Made by a program: the position numbers and the translations under genes. From Phycomyces blakesleeanus NRRL 1555(-) (Eukaryota > Mucoromycota > Mucoromycetes > Mucorales > Phycomycetaceae): a DNA stretch of 64,000 nt. Below are positions 21,783-34,020 of the stretch, in pieces (positions within the stretch are counted from its first letter, which is position 1; every line of letters starts with the position of its first letter). Where the stretch lies: positions 62,001 through 126,000 of the forward strand of contig NW_017265163.1 in NCBI RefSeq assembly GCF_001638985.1, read 5' to 3'. The notes beneath the pieces are model-generated. The model ran no database searches. It saw only the letters and a list, made by a program, of their open reading frames with translations, and was not told the DNA's origin.

Positions 21783-22378
21783 ACAAAGTCAAAAGGTCAA
21801 ACCTACTGGGGATCAAGGAGTATAAATAAAATCAAAGAGAAAATAAAAGATACTTTTTATTAGTATGAATTGAATTGTCTTATATAGTTTTCTAAACTAA
21901 TACTGAGCATTATCTGCAGTAGCTATTATATTATATTTAAATAAAAGAAGAGTCATTATACTGTGGTTAATCATCTTCAGATTTTACAGATTCATCAAAA
22001 TGTCGGACATTATTTTGATGAATCCGAGAAATCGGGATAATTGACCGCAGCAGTTCTGTATGTCAAAGATACCTCATAGATAACGAACCGCAGTAATGTC
22101 TTGTAAAGATTAACCACAGTAACATCTTCTGAGCATCAACCGTAGTAAAAGGACTTCTCTTGTAATTAAATATAGTATAATAGTTTACTGCGGATAATGC
22201 GCAGTATTAGTTTAGAAAACTATATAAGACAATTCAATTCCTATCAATAAAAAGCACCTTTTATCCTCTCTTCAATTTTACATATACTCTCCGATCCCCA
22301 GTGGGTTTGACCTTTTGACTTTGCTATAGTAAAAGGAAGACCATCCCAGATCAGGAACGACAAAAATAATACCCAACA
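21783..22378 (-). repeat. LTR-A copy, 5'-truncated and split by a nested LTR-A
   Basis: Bases 21783-22000 follow LTR-A in reverse (GACAAAGTCAAAAGGTCAAA to TTCATCAAAA). The missing end reappears at 22367-22378 (TAATACCCAACA) after the nested copy. The interruption has a 4-base AAAA duplication. The tRNA-Asn gene's 3' end lies 42 bases further right. Confidence 0.82.
22001..22362 (+). repeat. Solo LTR-A, longest copy
   Basis: It is 362 bases, from TGTCGGACATTATTTTGATG to CAGGAACGACA. The tips TGTCG and CGACA are inverted repeats, as expected for an LTR. A TATA box lies at 22221-22227 and AATAAA at 22246-22251. The 5' part has several GCAGTA or CCGCAG units that could bind a regulator. It is flanked by AAAA at 21997-22000 and 22363-22366. 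Confidence 0.9.
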
Positions 22379-22420
22379 ATTGATTAAAAAATAATTGATC
22401 ACTGCATTTACATATTGAAA

Positions 22421-22493
22421 CGCTCCCGGGTGGGCTCGAACCACCAACCTCCTGATTAACAGTCAGACGCGCTGCCAATTGCGCCACGGAAGC
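22421..22493 (-). tRNA. tRNA-Asn (anticodon GTT)
   Basis: On the minus strand the acceptor GCTTCCG pairs with CGGGAGC, with discriminator G. The anticodon stem TCTGA/TCAGG closes the loop CTGTTAA, whose anticodon GTT is the complement of 22458-22460. The T arm contains GGTTCGAGCC. There is no intron. LTR-A copies lie on its 3' side, as with the other two tRNA genes. Confidence 0.95.
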
Positions 22494-22549
22494 TAACTTG
22501 CTTTTCATATGTGGTGTAATAATTTTATCAGCCGTAGTTTAAAAACCAA

Positions 22550-25500
22550 ATTCTACCAAGTTCAGACTTTCTTTTGAAAACCTCTCTTTATTTTTCTTCC
22601 AAATTTTAATTTTAATTTTAATTTCTTTCTTCCATTTTCACAAAATCGCCTTTTTCCAAAAACCAATTTTCTGAAAATTAAAGTCTTTTCCTTTTATTTT
22701 TCCCAAAATTATTTTCTCCCTTTTCTTTTTATTTTATTCCTGCGCACTAAATGTGATGCTTCCTCTCAAACACTACTTTACCAAAATTGTTAACTGAATA
22801 GTTTTCCCTTTATTTATAACATACTTCTCTCTGATATTTTTCTTTTCTTGTAGTTATATATTCTAACTTTATCTATTTCTTCTTTCATGATGAAATATTT
22901 ATATAGTTATTTTTCTTTATATTTTTATTTATGATTATCTCATCAAGTTTTATCTAACCTATTTTTGCCATATATTTTATCCATAAAATGATATAAATAT
23001 CTCTCTAAAATCAATCAATAAAAAACTGTCAAATTTTTCTGATACAAGTTTTCTTCAAGACACTGTCTATTATCTCTGATCTCTCTTATAAAATTTCTTC
23101 CGTTTTATTTTATTTTTCTGTCAAGTCTTTGTGAAACATTGACCATCCTCTTTTATTTTATTACTTTGTCCCAATTTCTTTTTTTTAATTATCTCTTAGT
23201 AAATTTATCATAGTAAATTTCCCTTTAGCTAAATCCTTTACTCTATTAAACATTTCTTTCTTATAGTTAACTCTTTAGAATTAGTATTATTTACTTCACT
23301 TCTTTTAGTTTAACTATCTCTCTAATCATTCAAATTATTTACACTCTTACTTTAGTGTTACTTTCCCTTTTTATTTCTTTAACTAGTCTATTTGGTAACC
23401 AAGAAATTATTTTATCATCTCAATTTATCTGATATCAAACCCAAACCCTCAATTCCTCTTTTAAATTCCTCTTCTTATATACAATTATCTTTTTTTGTAT
23501 ATCTTCTACACACAACAACATACCATATGCGACATTTTGACACAAGTTGTACACAAATTTCAAGCATAAATTAAAAACATATATTTGTTTGATGTGACAT
23601 CAACTTATAGACAGACTATTAAGTTATGGATAGTGCAAAGTCGTGACTCTATCTCCAGACATGACAAAATCCAATTTCTTGGGTTTATTTTCTCTCTCTC
23701 TTTTTTTTTCTTGCCATTGACATTTAAATTCCTACTGAACTTTAAATGCTTTTCCCCTTTTTTATTTTTTCTTAATTTTTATTTCTTTTTTAGCTTGCTT
23801 CCCTTTGCATTGCACTTGTTTCTTTATATTTTTTGATATTACTTCTTTAGTATGCTTTCCAAGAGTTCATATTTTTTAGTAGTTTAATTATTTTTATTTT
23901 TGATTATTTTCTTTTGTAATTATGCCTGAAGACCTGTACACTCTTCTAAATAATCATCATTTAGCATAAGATATATCTAGATTGTCATCTTGTACACAGT
24001 TGTCAATTAGTATATAAGAGATATATTTTTATCCCGATAAAATTTATTCAGCTTTTCTCTATATTTCTTTTGAAAATCGTCACTGAGCTTGAGCTATTGT
24101 CCTGTGAGAAATACTAAGTTGTATACTGTTAGGATCTACAAGTACTGTCTCACTGTTTGTCTGCTTGTCTGTTTGTTTGCCTGTCCATTTGTCCATTTGT
24201 GTATCTGTCTGTTATCTATCTATCTGTTTCCATCTATTTCAAGTCCCGTTCATTGTCTAAATTCCTTCTTGTTGGATTGTTCTGAGCAAAATCACAAGAA
24301 TATAACTATACGTATAATATATATTATATTTCTGATCAGTTGCACCACATGTCATAACTCAACACATGTCATACAGAGACGCAACACATTATGACTTTGA
24401 TTGGCCACAGTACCAGTTATTTTTTCAATTGATTTCAATCTTTTTAATCAGTCACTAAGTCTTAAACCCCCAATTATAATTTTTTTTTAATTTTTAATTT
24501 TAATTTTATTTATATTATTTTTATTTCTTATTCTAAGAATTGACTTCTCGTTATTTCTATTTTTATTCTTCCAATTTTCTGAAAGCAAATTTTGCTTCCC
24601 TTTATTCTTTACCAAAATTAGTTTCTCCCTCTTTTATTTTTCTTACTTTTCTTATGCACTAAATGTAATATTTTCCTCTCAACACTACTTTACCAAAATT
24701 GTTAACTGTAGTTTTTCTAAATTTTTATAACATACTTCTTTCCAATTTTTTCATTCTCTATAGTTATGTATTATAACTTCATTTATTTTTCTTTCATGAC
24801 AAATTTTGATTACAACTATTTTTTTATCACAATTATCTCTTAGACATCAGTGCAATTTATTTTTGTTATAAATATTATTTAAAAAGTAGTATAAATAACC
24901 CTTCAAAATCAATTAAGAAATAATTGTTGAATTTTTCTGATACAAAAGTTTTCTCTAAAGATACTATCTACTTTTCCTGATCTCTTTTGTAAATTTTCTT
25001 GCATTTACTATTTTTCTTTGTCAAGTCTTTGTAGAAGATTAGATATTTTCTATTACTTTTCTATTACTTTTCTATTATTTTTCTTTTTTACGAATTTTAC
25101 AATTTTTATTTTGTTGAATTTTCCCTTTATTTTTTATTTTAAAATTACTTTAGAAATTCTCTTAGTTAATTCTTAATATTTTATTCTCTAAATACTTTTC
25201 TTATCTTAGTTTATTTTATATTAGCATTATTCATTTCCTTTTGCTAGTTCTAGATATTCTTTCCCTTCTGAAATTTCTTTTATTTTTCCCTTCTAGAAGT
25301 AGTTTCTTTTATTTATTTTTACATTTTTAGACAATTGTTTCCCAATTTAAATAACCCTATCTCATTACGGAATTTAATTCTTATTATTACCCTTATCTTA
25401 CTTTTCTTGTATATACGATACATATAACAAATTACCACACCCATCAACAGTTGACATGGCATGTTGTAAAATAGTCAGTATGCAACAAAATTTCAGTTGT
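22550..25500. repeat. Pyrimidine-rich non-coding repeat with an internal direct duplication
   Basis: There is no credible gene. The plus strand is dominated by T and C. A block at about 22640-23100 recurs at about 24570-25030 in the same order: GCACTAAATGTRATRYTTYCCTCTC as a consensus pattern, then ACTACTTTACCAAAATTGTTAACTG, which I quote only as a landmark starting CACTACTTTACCAAAATTGT. Between them is a GTCTGTTTG/ATCTATC low-complexity stretch at about 24150-24240. The polarity is opposite to the purine-rich repeat R3, of which this may be an old inverted relative. Confidence 0.5.
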
Positions 25501-25514
25501 CTAGCAGTGCGTTG

Positions 25515-25911
25515 ACGTTACAGAATTCTTTGTAATTCTAAAAAAATTATATTCTATTATTTTTTTATTTTCCAATGGCGGCCGAGGCTGGATAGAAAGC
25601 AATTTTTTTATTCAAAGAGCAAAACATCAATACATATAACAAAAAGACATCATCCTGTCAAAAACAACTTTATATAACAACACATCTTATCTTATTTTTT
25701 TACTATATTTAACTGAACGAATCAATTTGAAATTAATGTTATTTTTATTATATTTTCTTTACAAGCATAATTATTTTCATGATTATGACTTAATAATTAT
25801 TTTATTTTATTTATACTTAATGATAGTAAAGAATAAATCTCATTTAAAAGATTGTCAATTATATAACTTTTTATTATATTCTTTAATAATTTTATTTATT
25901 TAATTATTTAC
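25515..25911 (+). repeat. Repeat R2, inverted copy cut at a CACTA terminus
   Basis: It matches the reverse complement of 19613-20375 from its beginning (GAATTCTTTGTAATTCTA) to TTATTTATTTAATTATTTA. It stops abruptly at 25911, where the next bases are CACTGGAAAAATTGCTCAG. The missing rest of R2 is not found nearby. Confidence 0.7.
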
Positions 25912-27095
25912 ACTGGAAAAATTGCTCAGTTTACTCTATGTAAAAGAAGGCAGAATACTGATATAAAGAATTAAATTCCCCTGTAACTTAAACAATCTTG
26001 AGTCTAGTGCGCATTTATTCTAAATAATGAATACAATAGTTCTGTGGAAAGAAATCTGTTCATAAAGTCATAAAATCCTACCTTATAATACCAGCTCAGA
26101 AACTTAAAGCAAAAAAAAAACAAAGTTTTTTATGTATAACATTACATTTTCTTCTTCTTTAGGAACACAGAAGACAGATATAAACATTTCTTTATGATGG
26201 GGGAAACATGTCTTTACTCCGAATTTAAGCAATTCTATTGGATCTTATATTTTAGACAAAGTACAATACATTCATTTAATTGACTGAAAAATAATCTTCT
26301 CACACTTCTTTATAAATAGTTTCAGGAGAATAATTTACAAATAGGGCTTTTATTTTTGTAAAAAAAATCTTAGATTATATTGCTTAATAATACACTTTAT
26401 AGCTAACTCTGGATTATCGCAAGATTAGTTAGACTATCCTTGATAAAGATGTAAAATATATACTAGAAGCTATTGTCTAATGATACGAAGAATAAGAATG
26501 TATTTTAGATATAATGCTGAACAGACTGCTGGAAACATGACTTGTATCATTGACTAAACAGAAAAAAAAATTAATTAAAATATCAAAGAAGACATATTTT
26601 ATTATTTCAAGAAAATATGCATACTTACAAACAAGTGCAATAACATTGTGCTTGTCATATTTGTTTTATAAAAGATAACTGTAAAGAATGTCTCGAATAA
26701 CAAAAATAAACATTAGTATTAAAAATGAACTTACCAAGATAAACGGCATTGATAGTATTTTGAAAACAAAATGAAGAACCAGGCTAATATTTTAATATAT
26801 TCAAATAAATAATATCAACAAAAATGAAGTTAGTATAAAAACAAATATTATACGCTTTTTCATACTTACCAGGCACATTACTGTAGTAGTCATTTGCAAT
26901 CACATGCAAGACATGTATCTTTTAAAAAATAAAAAGTAAATTAACAAAAAGTCAAAACCTTTTCAATTTTTTTTTTACCTTTTGTTTAAGACAGGGATAT
27001 ACCAAGCCGCGTGAATAACATTATCAAAAAGTAAAGAAGTATGCTTAATAATATTAGATTATTAGCAGGGCTAGAAATGCATATAAACAAATAAA
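25912..27095. mobile_element. Left terminal part of a CACTA-like element (E2)
   Basis: It begins CACTGGAAAAATTGCTCAG at the R2 break. Aligned to the E0 terminus it shares CACTRGAAAAA and a later ACTATGTA-like stretch. No protein gene is seen in 1.2 kb. Minus-strand donor-like motifs (CTTACC or CTTACA) recur at about 26630, 26734 and 26866. At 27096 the TIR of E3 starts. The right end of this element is unknown; it could be the left side of E4, with E3 inserted in between. Confidence 0.45.
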
Positions 27096-27360
27096 CACTA
27101 CGGCGGAGAAAATGGTAACATGTTACCACTTTGATAACATAACTGCCATTTTTTACTTAATAAAAAATGACAGTTATGACTCTGTATAAGGCCAAAACAG
27201 GCACTGTCACCATTTTTTACATAGTAAAAAATGGCAGTTATTTATTATGTAAAAAGCCAAAACAAGCACTGTTACCATTTTTTTCATAATAAAAAATGGC
27301 AGTTATTTATTATGTAAAAAGCCAAAACAGGCACTGTTACCATTTTTCAAAAAAAAATCA
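27096..27360. promoter_or_regulatory. Subterminal palindromic repeat array of E3
   Basis: Three units of about 64 bases begin with TAAAAAATGRCAGTTAT at 27161, 27225 and 27290. Each carries GCCAAAACARGCACTGT and then ACCATTTTT. Where units meet, arms such as CCATTTTTTAC and GTAAAAAATGG form a near-perfect palindrome with a 3-base loop. CACTA elements bind their accessory protein at such subterminal repeats. That role here is inferred. Confidence 0.7.
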
Positions 27361-28359
27361 AGCGTCCTTCCTTTCCTCTATTACATTCTTTCTTTTGTTC
27401 TATTGCTTTCAATTCTAGCACAACCTCTTGTTTTTCCTTTGCAGCTTTAACAGAATGGTCTGTTTTTTATTATACAATATTGAATCGGGTTTAATTGAAT
27501 TGAATCTTTATTTCAATGCATGTTTTATTAAATGAAAATGATAATAATAATAGTAATAAGAAAAAAACAATTCCATTGGCCACTCGCAATAAAAAATGGT
27601 TCTGTTTAGCTACTGCAAAACATATGCAGTAAAACACTACTATTCAAATTGTATTTCATATACTTTGGGTATTCTAATATATCTTAGATAGCACTTATTA
27701 TTTTTTACCGATTTCTACAAATATACTAATATTAGAGAAAAAACTTAAAATAAATAAATAGATATAATATTATTATAATGCTTACCTTTATATAATATGC
27801 TTACTTGTTCAGTAAAATAAGCATTTACTCTAAGAATATATATATATATATTAAAGAATGTATTAATATTTAAGATCTATATATAAGAAAAGCAATAAAA
27901 CATAAGCACTATAGAAAGCCGTTATCGTAGAAGAAGAAAAACTTGAGCAAAGATTCAAGTCATGTAACATGAAGCTAATTCGAATCTGATTCATACAACC
28001 GGAATGAGCATCTTGTTAGAAAGCTCAACGTGTTTATTCTACTCAATATACTTACATATAATAGAACGACTCCCAAGTATAATATATCAGTACAAAAATA
28101 TTACTATTAATTTTTTTCTAAAAAAAAAGGCTATATACTATTTTCTTTTATATTTGAATATAGCAGAATTGTAGATGCTGTACATTAGCTTCAAATTCTT
28201 GTAATCACAACATTAGCAATCATATGAAAGAGGTCGATAAATTTTTTATATGAAAGAAAAAAGGAATAAAAAACATAAAAAGAAAAATGACGAGATAAGA
28301 AAAAAAATGCACTAAAGACAGACTAAAAAAATCAAACTCGGCCAATCACAGCAGCCAAA

Positions 28360-29390
28360 CTACGATCTTCGGCTTCTCTTGCAAGCAGGCTTGACACTTG
28401 CTGTGGGTGGAGGAGACCTACATAAAAGAGTAAGAAGTTTATATTAGTTTTGTATTAACAGCGCATGAGAAAAAGCAACAATGGTAACTTACAGCACATC
28501 TGCCATTATGGGCGACTCAACATCACCAGTTTCTGACATATCAAGAGAAGAAAGCGAAGAATCACTTATGTTTCGCTTTGTCTATAGCATAATAAAAGGA
28601 AACGATATTAATTAAAGTTTACAATATATAGATTTGTTAATTGATAAACTTACTTTGTTCTTCTCTGCCATTCTTCTCTTGTGCATCTGGTTGTCGCTCT
28701 TAAAGCTTTCCTGAAGAAGGCTTCTTACACACCACATTCTTTTACATTGGTGGATGTGCAATCCACCATTCTTCGCCAACCTTTCCAAATGCATCATGTA
28801 GTAATCCCTGTTTTTCTCTGGTATATTCTTCCATTCTTTTGAGGCCGCAGGATAGTATTTGTCAATGATATCATGCTTTACCGTATGGCCTAATGTTTTG
28901 AGATGCAGTCTTTTTACTGTCAAATCATGGTCTGAAAGAGGGACTAATGGGGGCAAAGGCTGCCCTTGTGGAACTTCTTTGCAGCGCGCCTTCCAGTCCT
29001 GCTCGTGAAGAATCTGAAGCAACAGATTGTATTTTTGTGCTTCGTTTTTTCCTTTGAACTTGCCGCCAGTATTGATTACTCGCTTACCAAGCTAATCAGG
29101 GTACTCTGTGAGCTGGGCTCTTTTCACAGACTCGGCAATGCGCTCAAGAGCTATAAAAAATGTATGACAATATTAATAAAGTAAATAAACATCTAAGCAC
29201 AGAATATATATGACTTACAACTCTGCTCAATAATGCTTTGTTGCATTGTAGTTAGATCTTCCACACTGACTGCTGGTGCAAATTGATTGCTGAATTGCCT
29301 TTGAAGCTCACGCAATGCTTGCTTGATTTCAGCAAGATCAACCTCAATCTTTTGAATTGAGTTGAGGAGAGTTGTGTTAATATCAGACAT
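28360..29390 (-). CDS. Second gene of E3 (unknown function)
   Basis: The model is exons 29390-29219, 29150-28654, 28581-28493 and 28417-28360, all with GT...AG borders. The N-terminus MSDINTTLLNSIQKIEVDLA is predicted to be helical and coiled-coil-like, continuing EIKQALRELQRQF. The middle has LHEQDWKARCKEV and KYYPAASKEWKNIPEKNRDY. The end is Lys/Arg-rich (KPACKRSRRS). Exon 2 has one TAG after EYPD. I recognise no domain. A helical, basic protein beside a CACTA transposase could be the DNA-binding partner. This is inference. It is transcribed away from the transposase gene. Confidence 0.62.
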
Positions 29391-30829
29391 GTTTAAGTTT
29401 TTTTTTAGCTATAAGCAGTGAGTTGAAAAGAAAAGGTGATAGTTTAGACAAGTAGAATAAGAGCGATTTGAGTTTGAGAAAGGCAACGATTTATTACAAG
29501 CAATTGATAGCTATTTATATGAAAAAGATACAGACAGATGTACAAACAAAACATATAAAAGAAGGGATGCTTACGCACTTGTATGCACCTGTCTGCACCT
29601 GTCTGCAGTAGCTCATGTGAACATGATACAGTCTTTTTGTGTCAACACAACAAAACTGTAAGAAATATAAAGATAAAATGAATTAGACTTTAAATCAATA
29701 TTATATGTATAAATGTTCATACTTTGCACCGTCTACATATTAAATGTTTTAAAGTATATGATATAATAATATAACTCTATACATATTGCAGATATAGCAT
29801 GAAATTTGGTTAAAGTTCTCAATGACAAAACCCTGTACCAGTTAAAATTATAACTTTAAATATACTCTACAGTAGCTATATAACATCTGAACATCATATA
29901 GTTAATTAGCCCCTTTTTATCAACATTAAAGTAAATGTTATGATACTCAAGTTCATATCATACTTATTATCATTATCGACTAAAACGCGTTTTGATTGAT
30001 GCTGTCATCAAAGGTAAAAATAATTTTAACTGTCATTACTATTATTTACCAAGGGGCATTTTTGACTGAAACCGTACATTTTTGAAAAAGGTGTGCTTTA
30101 ACTCACATCGGCACTTTCAATTAACACCTCTTTCAATCAGTAGTGCTTATCTTGATGATGTCAGTAAAAGAGTATCAGACTATAGCCCTCATTATCTATA
30201 TCTATTTCTTTAAGTTTTATACATAAACAAGAAAATAATGCTATTAGCTAAATATATATTCACTATCTCAAAAATACTATTAGTACAACACAGATAATAT
30301 AAATATGTCTTTTCTACCAATATGTTTAGACAGTACTACTTTTTTTTAACTGTTAATTATTAGAAGGCTGTTTTTCTTTGCCTTTGGTATTAGAGAGTAA
30401 TTGATAATTTATTTAAAAAAAAACATAAATTATTTGGTCATTAATTATCCTAAATATACATATACCTCTTTATAAAGCCCAAAGAATATCTAATCGCTCA
30501 CAAGTAAAGAGTACATGTCTGTTTCACCGGTGCTCTTTTAATGGTACCCCCTTGTCAACCAAGAAGTATTTTAACTTATATAATAATTATTAATGAAGAA
30601 GAATCTTTCCAACCACAGGAATTATTTACTGACAGGTGTTTCACCTAGCATTGACATTACTGTAATCATTGCTATATCATCACTATGAGAGAGAAAAAGA
30701 AAAAGAGCTGCAAGCATTTTGGTTAAAAAATAAAGAGTATATAAAGATGTCTTTTACATTTAATGAATAGCACCAAAATCCTCTTCGCAGCTTTATTTTA
30801 TATATTACATACGTACCAACCCAACCAAT

Positions 30830-33800
30830 ATGTCTTCTTCTAACGCCAGCTAGCAGAGAGATAGAATATCTACACAGCAATACCAATGTGATCAATGTGT
30901 CTTGTTTTTTGATAACTACCAGAAGCTGCAAAACCACAAGAGAATTCACAGAGGAGATTCAGCAACAATGACTGAAATTGACCAGTCTATTCTGAATGAT
31001 GTTGACATGTACCATGACGAAAATGATACTAGTAATGAAGATGAATCTGTTAGCAATTCAGGTAATGAAAAGAGCTGTAATTGTATTATTTATTTTCCAA
31101 TTACTAAATAATGTATTACAGAATATACTATGGAGTCTATGGAGCTTGATAATACTATTTCATATAAGTGCGCATGTAATTTTGAGGACAGTGAGGGTGA
31201 AGCTCACATTTACGACAGCAGCCAAATCAGTACAAATACTTTTATCAAGGCCGAGTTGATGAGTATTCATCTGTCTCAATTGATGCTACAGCATAGAATT
31301 GCTAGAGCAGCATATAGAGACATTGTTCAATTTATAAACACTGTCATCCGAGACCATGACAATATAATGATGGGTAAAATATTATATTTTCTGTTACCTT
31401 GTATTTTAATTCCAGATCACTAACATGTAGTGATATCGTTTTTTTTAGAACCTGGGGCTAAGATCAGTCATGGCGAAACTGTTGATGCTTTGCTCAAGTC
31501 AAAGTCAAGTGTCAAGGGCCATGAGTATGATGTCTGCTCTAGTGGTTGTCGATTGTATGGCATTAATGACGACCAGGAATCTTGTGTTGACTGCAGCAAA
31601 CTGTGATACAAGACTGATCCCGATCAAAGTCAGACACCAGCCGCCAGTATGAAACTTATGTCAGTTGGGGATATGCTTTCTCAAATGTTGGCAGATCCAG
31701 CCACAAGAGAACTCCTCTGTTACAGAGCAAACCGGGAATCTGTAGCTGGTCAGCTAACCGACATTTTTGATGGTGACAATTACAAGCAGTTGGTACAGCA
31801 GGGCCTGTTCTCCAATCCCAATGATATTGCCATTGGGCTTTATACCAATGGGTTTGTCAATCAAAAGAAAGGCAAAAACTCATATACCATCATCCATTGC
31901 ATAATATTCAACCTAGACCCATCCATCAGGTAATTAATTAATTTATTACTATTTATTATTATTATTACATTTTTTTTTAAAAAAAAATTACTAATAAAAT
32001 ACTTAGATATACCAACAAATACCTTTTGCAACTGGCAATCTTGCCTGGCCCCAAGAAGCCAACTCATTTGGACTCCTTTCTTATACCTATCATCAATGAA
32101 TTGCGAGATCTTGAGGCACATGGCTTGGTTGTCAAGCACAATGGAGTGGAGCTTTGCAGATCCAAGGTCTATCTTCTGCTTGCTTCTGGCGATATTCCAG
32201 ATGTAGCTGATATGGCCCACATTGGTTCCCATACAAGTTTATTTGGTTGCCATTTTTGTGAGACCAAAGGCAAATGCCCTACTAACAGACAGCATGGCAT
32301 GTACTTTGATGACATTTCCGCCCGGTTAAGACCTTTGGAAGACTTCAAAGTAGGCAACCCTGTAAGTATACAAATGTTCAATTAGCCATCTTTTTTTCAT
32401 ACTAAATAACTGCTTGTAATAGTCGAAGAACATATACCAGCCGAGCATATATACCCAACTCTCAACCTTCTCTGGATCATCATTTTTTGCATTAGATGAA
32501 CTTCATTTAATTGCAAGAGGGATTGGAAAGCTTGTGTATGACCTGATTACCGTCACCCTCACAAAGGAAACCAAATTTTATTATACCCATCCAGACAATA
32601 CCCTCAATACCACCGAATACCCTTTTCATATACCAAGAGCAGACCTTGTAACAATTGGAAACTGTATCACCAGCTCACGAAAATATATACCCACCTCATT
32701 TCAAGGCAGTTTCAACAACGTATTTGCCAAGATCGATGGTACTCACGCAGTGGACTGGCTTGACTTTCTCTTATACCTTGTCCCCACTTTGGTCGTGCCT
32801 TATTTACCAAATAGAGCTGTCAAAACAGCTCTATTATCTCTTGTGAAAGGTTGCGCGCTTGCCTTGCAATAGACGTTGACATCAGAATTGCTTGATGAGA
32901 TGGAGTCATAAGTTATTATACGTCTCATATATTATCATTACAAATAGCTGATTGTTACCATTTTTTAAATATTAATAATAGATACTTCAAGCACTGGCAC
33001 TCGTTTTTATACCAACAAGTCCAGAATAATACCCTGTCTCATAGTGTTTTCCGACCAGTGCAACATTACCTGGTCCATATACCCTATATCATCAAGCAGC
33101 AAGGCCCCCTGCAATGCTACTCCACTCAATCAATGGAGAGAGTAATTGGTGTCTTCTCGAAATTGATAAAGTCCAAATCAAAGGGTGGCCAAAATGCCAG
33201 TTTTCTCATCGAGCGATTTGCGATTCACAATTATACCAGCACGGCAATCAGCATCTGTGATGAAATCAACCTCATTCGGCCAAAGCCATATGGAAGAGAG
33301 AGCTACATGGACCTTCCTAATGATCCTAGTGGTGCGCAGTTGTGGGAGCTGTTTCATCAGTTTGTTAATTTGAATGATGATTTGGTGGAAGGTGTAGGCG
33401 GCCCTAGTGTGAAGGAAGCTTTATTGAAATACTACTGGAGAACAACGGGCTTGACTGGCCACGAGTTTGGTGACTCTGTTGTTGTTGTAGCTGCACGTCT
33501 GTGGATGGACTCGACTGTATATTCCTCATGCATGTACCGAAGAAAGAAAAACGAGACCAGCCGTGGCAACCATTACATGATGTTTACTTGCCCCTATAGA
33601 AAGTAAGTATAATATTTTTTGGTATACAATCAAAAGTTGCTTACATTCTATTTATTTATTTATTTTAGCAACTGTAATGTAATTGTTCACAGCTGGCTCA
33701 TCGGTACAGTACAGTTCTACTTTCAGCATGTAGATTTCTATGGCTTCCCACACTTTCTTGCTTTTGTGGAGGTCATAAAGGAACATGACGCGGCTGGCCA

Positions 33801-34020
33801 TGACTCATCAGTACCTATCGTCAAACAATGGTCACAAAGCACCCGTACACTAGGCCACCAAACGCAACCAACTTATGCAGTTATAAGTGTAAATGACATT
33901 TGTCATCAAGTTGGTCTGGTCCAATACCCACCGAATGGAAACCAGTTTTATGTAATCACGCCCTATTATATCTTTAACAACAACATGCGCATTACTAAAG
34001 GCAATCTTTCCATTCTGTAA
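30830..34020 (+). pseudogene. C2H2-finger Tnp2-like transposase of E3, several stops
   Basis: The start at 30830 (MSSSNAS) is followed by a TAG and then a C2H2 finger, YQCDQCVLFFDNYQKLQNH with a second His in KRIH. Exons are about 30830-31061, 31122-31373, 31449-31929, 32007-32361, 32423-32872, a segment from about 32983 to 33603, and a last exon from about 33670 to 34020. Motifs include EYDVCSSGCRLYGIND, YLLLASGDIPDV, FGCHFCETKGKCP, DFLLYLVPTLV, and YLVHIPYIIKQQGPLQCY then SMERVIGVFSKLIKSKSK. These follow the order of Tnp2-like transposases found with zinc fingers in fungi. Stops at 30851, 31605 (a TGA in SKL-stop-YKTD) and 32870 suggest it is dead, though otherwise little worn. Confidence 0.8.

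Noticed and set aside
22278..22508. Minus-strand ORF with VAQLAARLTVNQEVGGSSPP
   Set aside because: It lies across the tRNA-Asn gene and an LTR. It is again a tRNA-derived artefact.
27096..27360. Regularly spaced repeats resembling a CRISPR array
   Set aside because: Only three units, spacers are not unique, the organism is eukaryotic, and the repeats lie at a transposon end.
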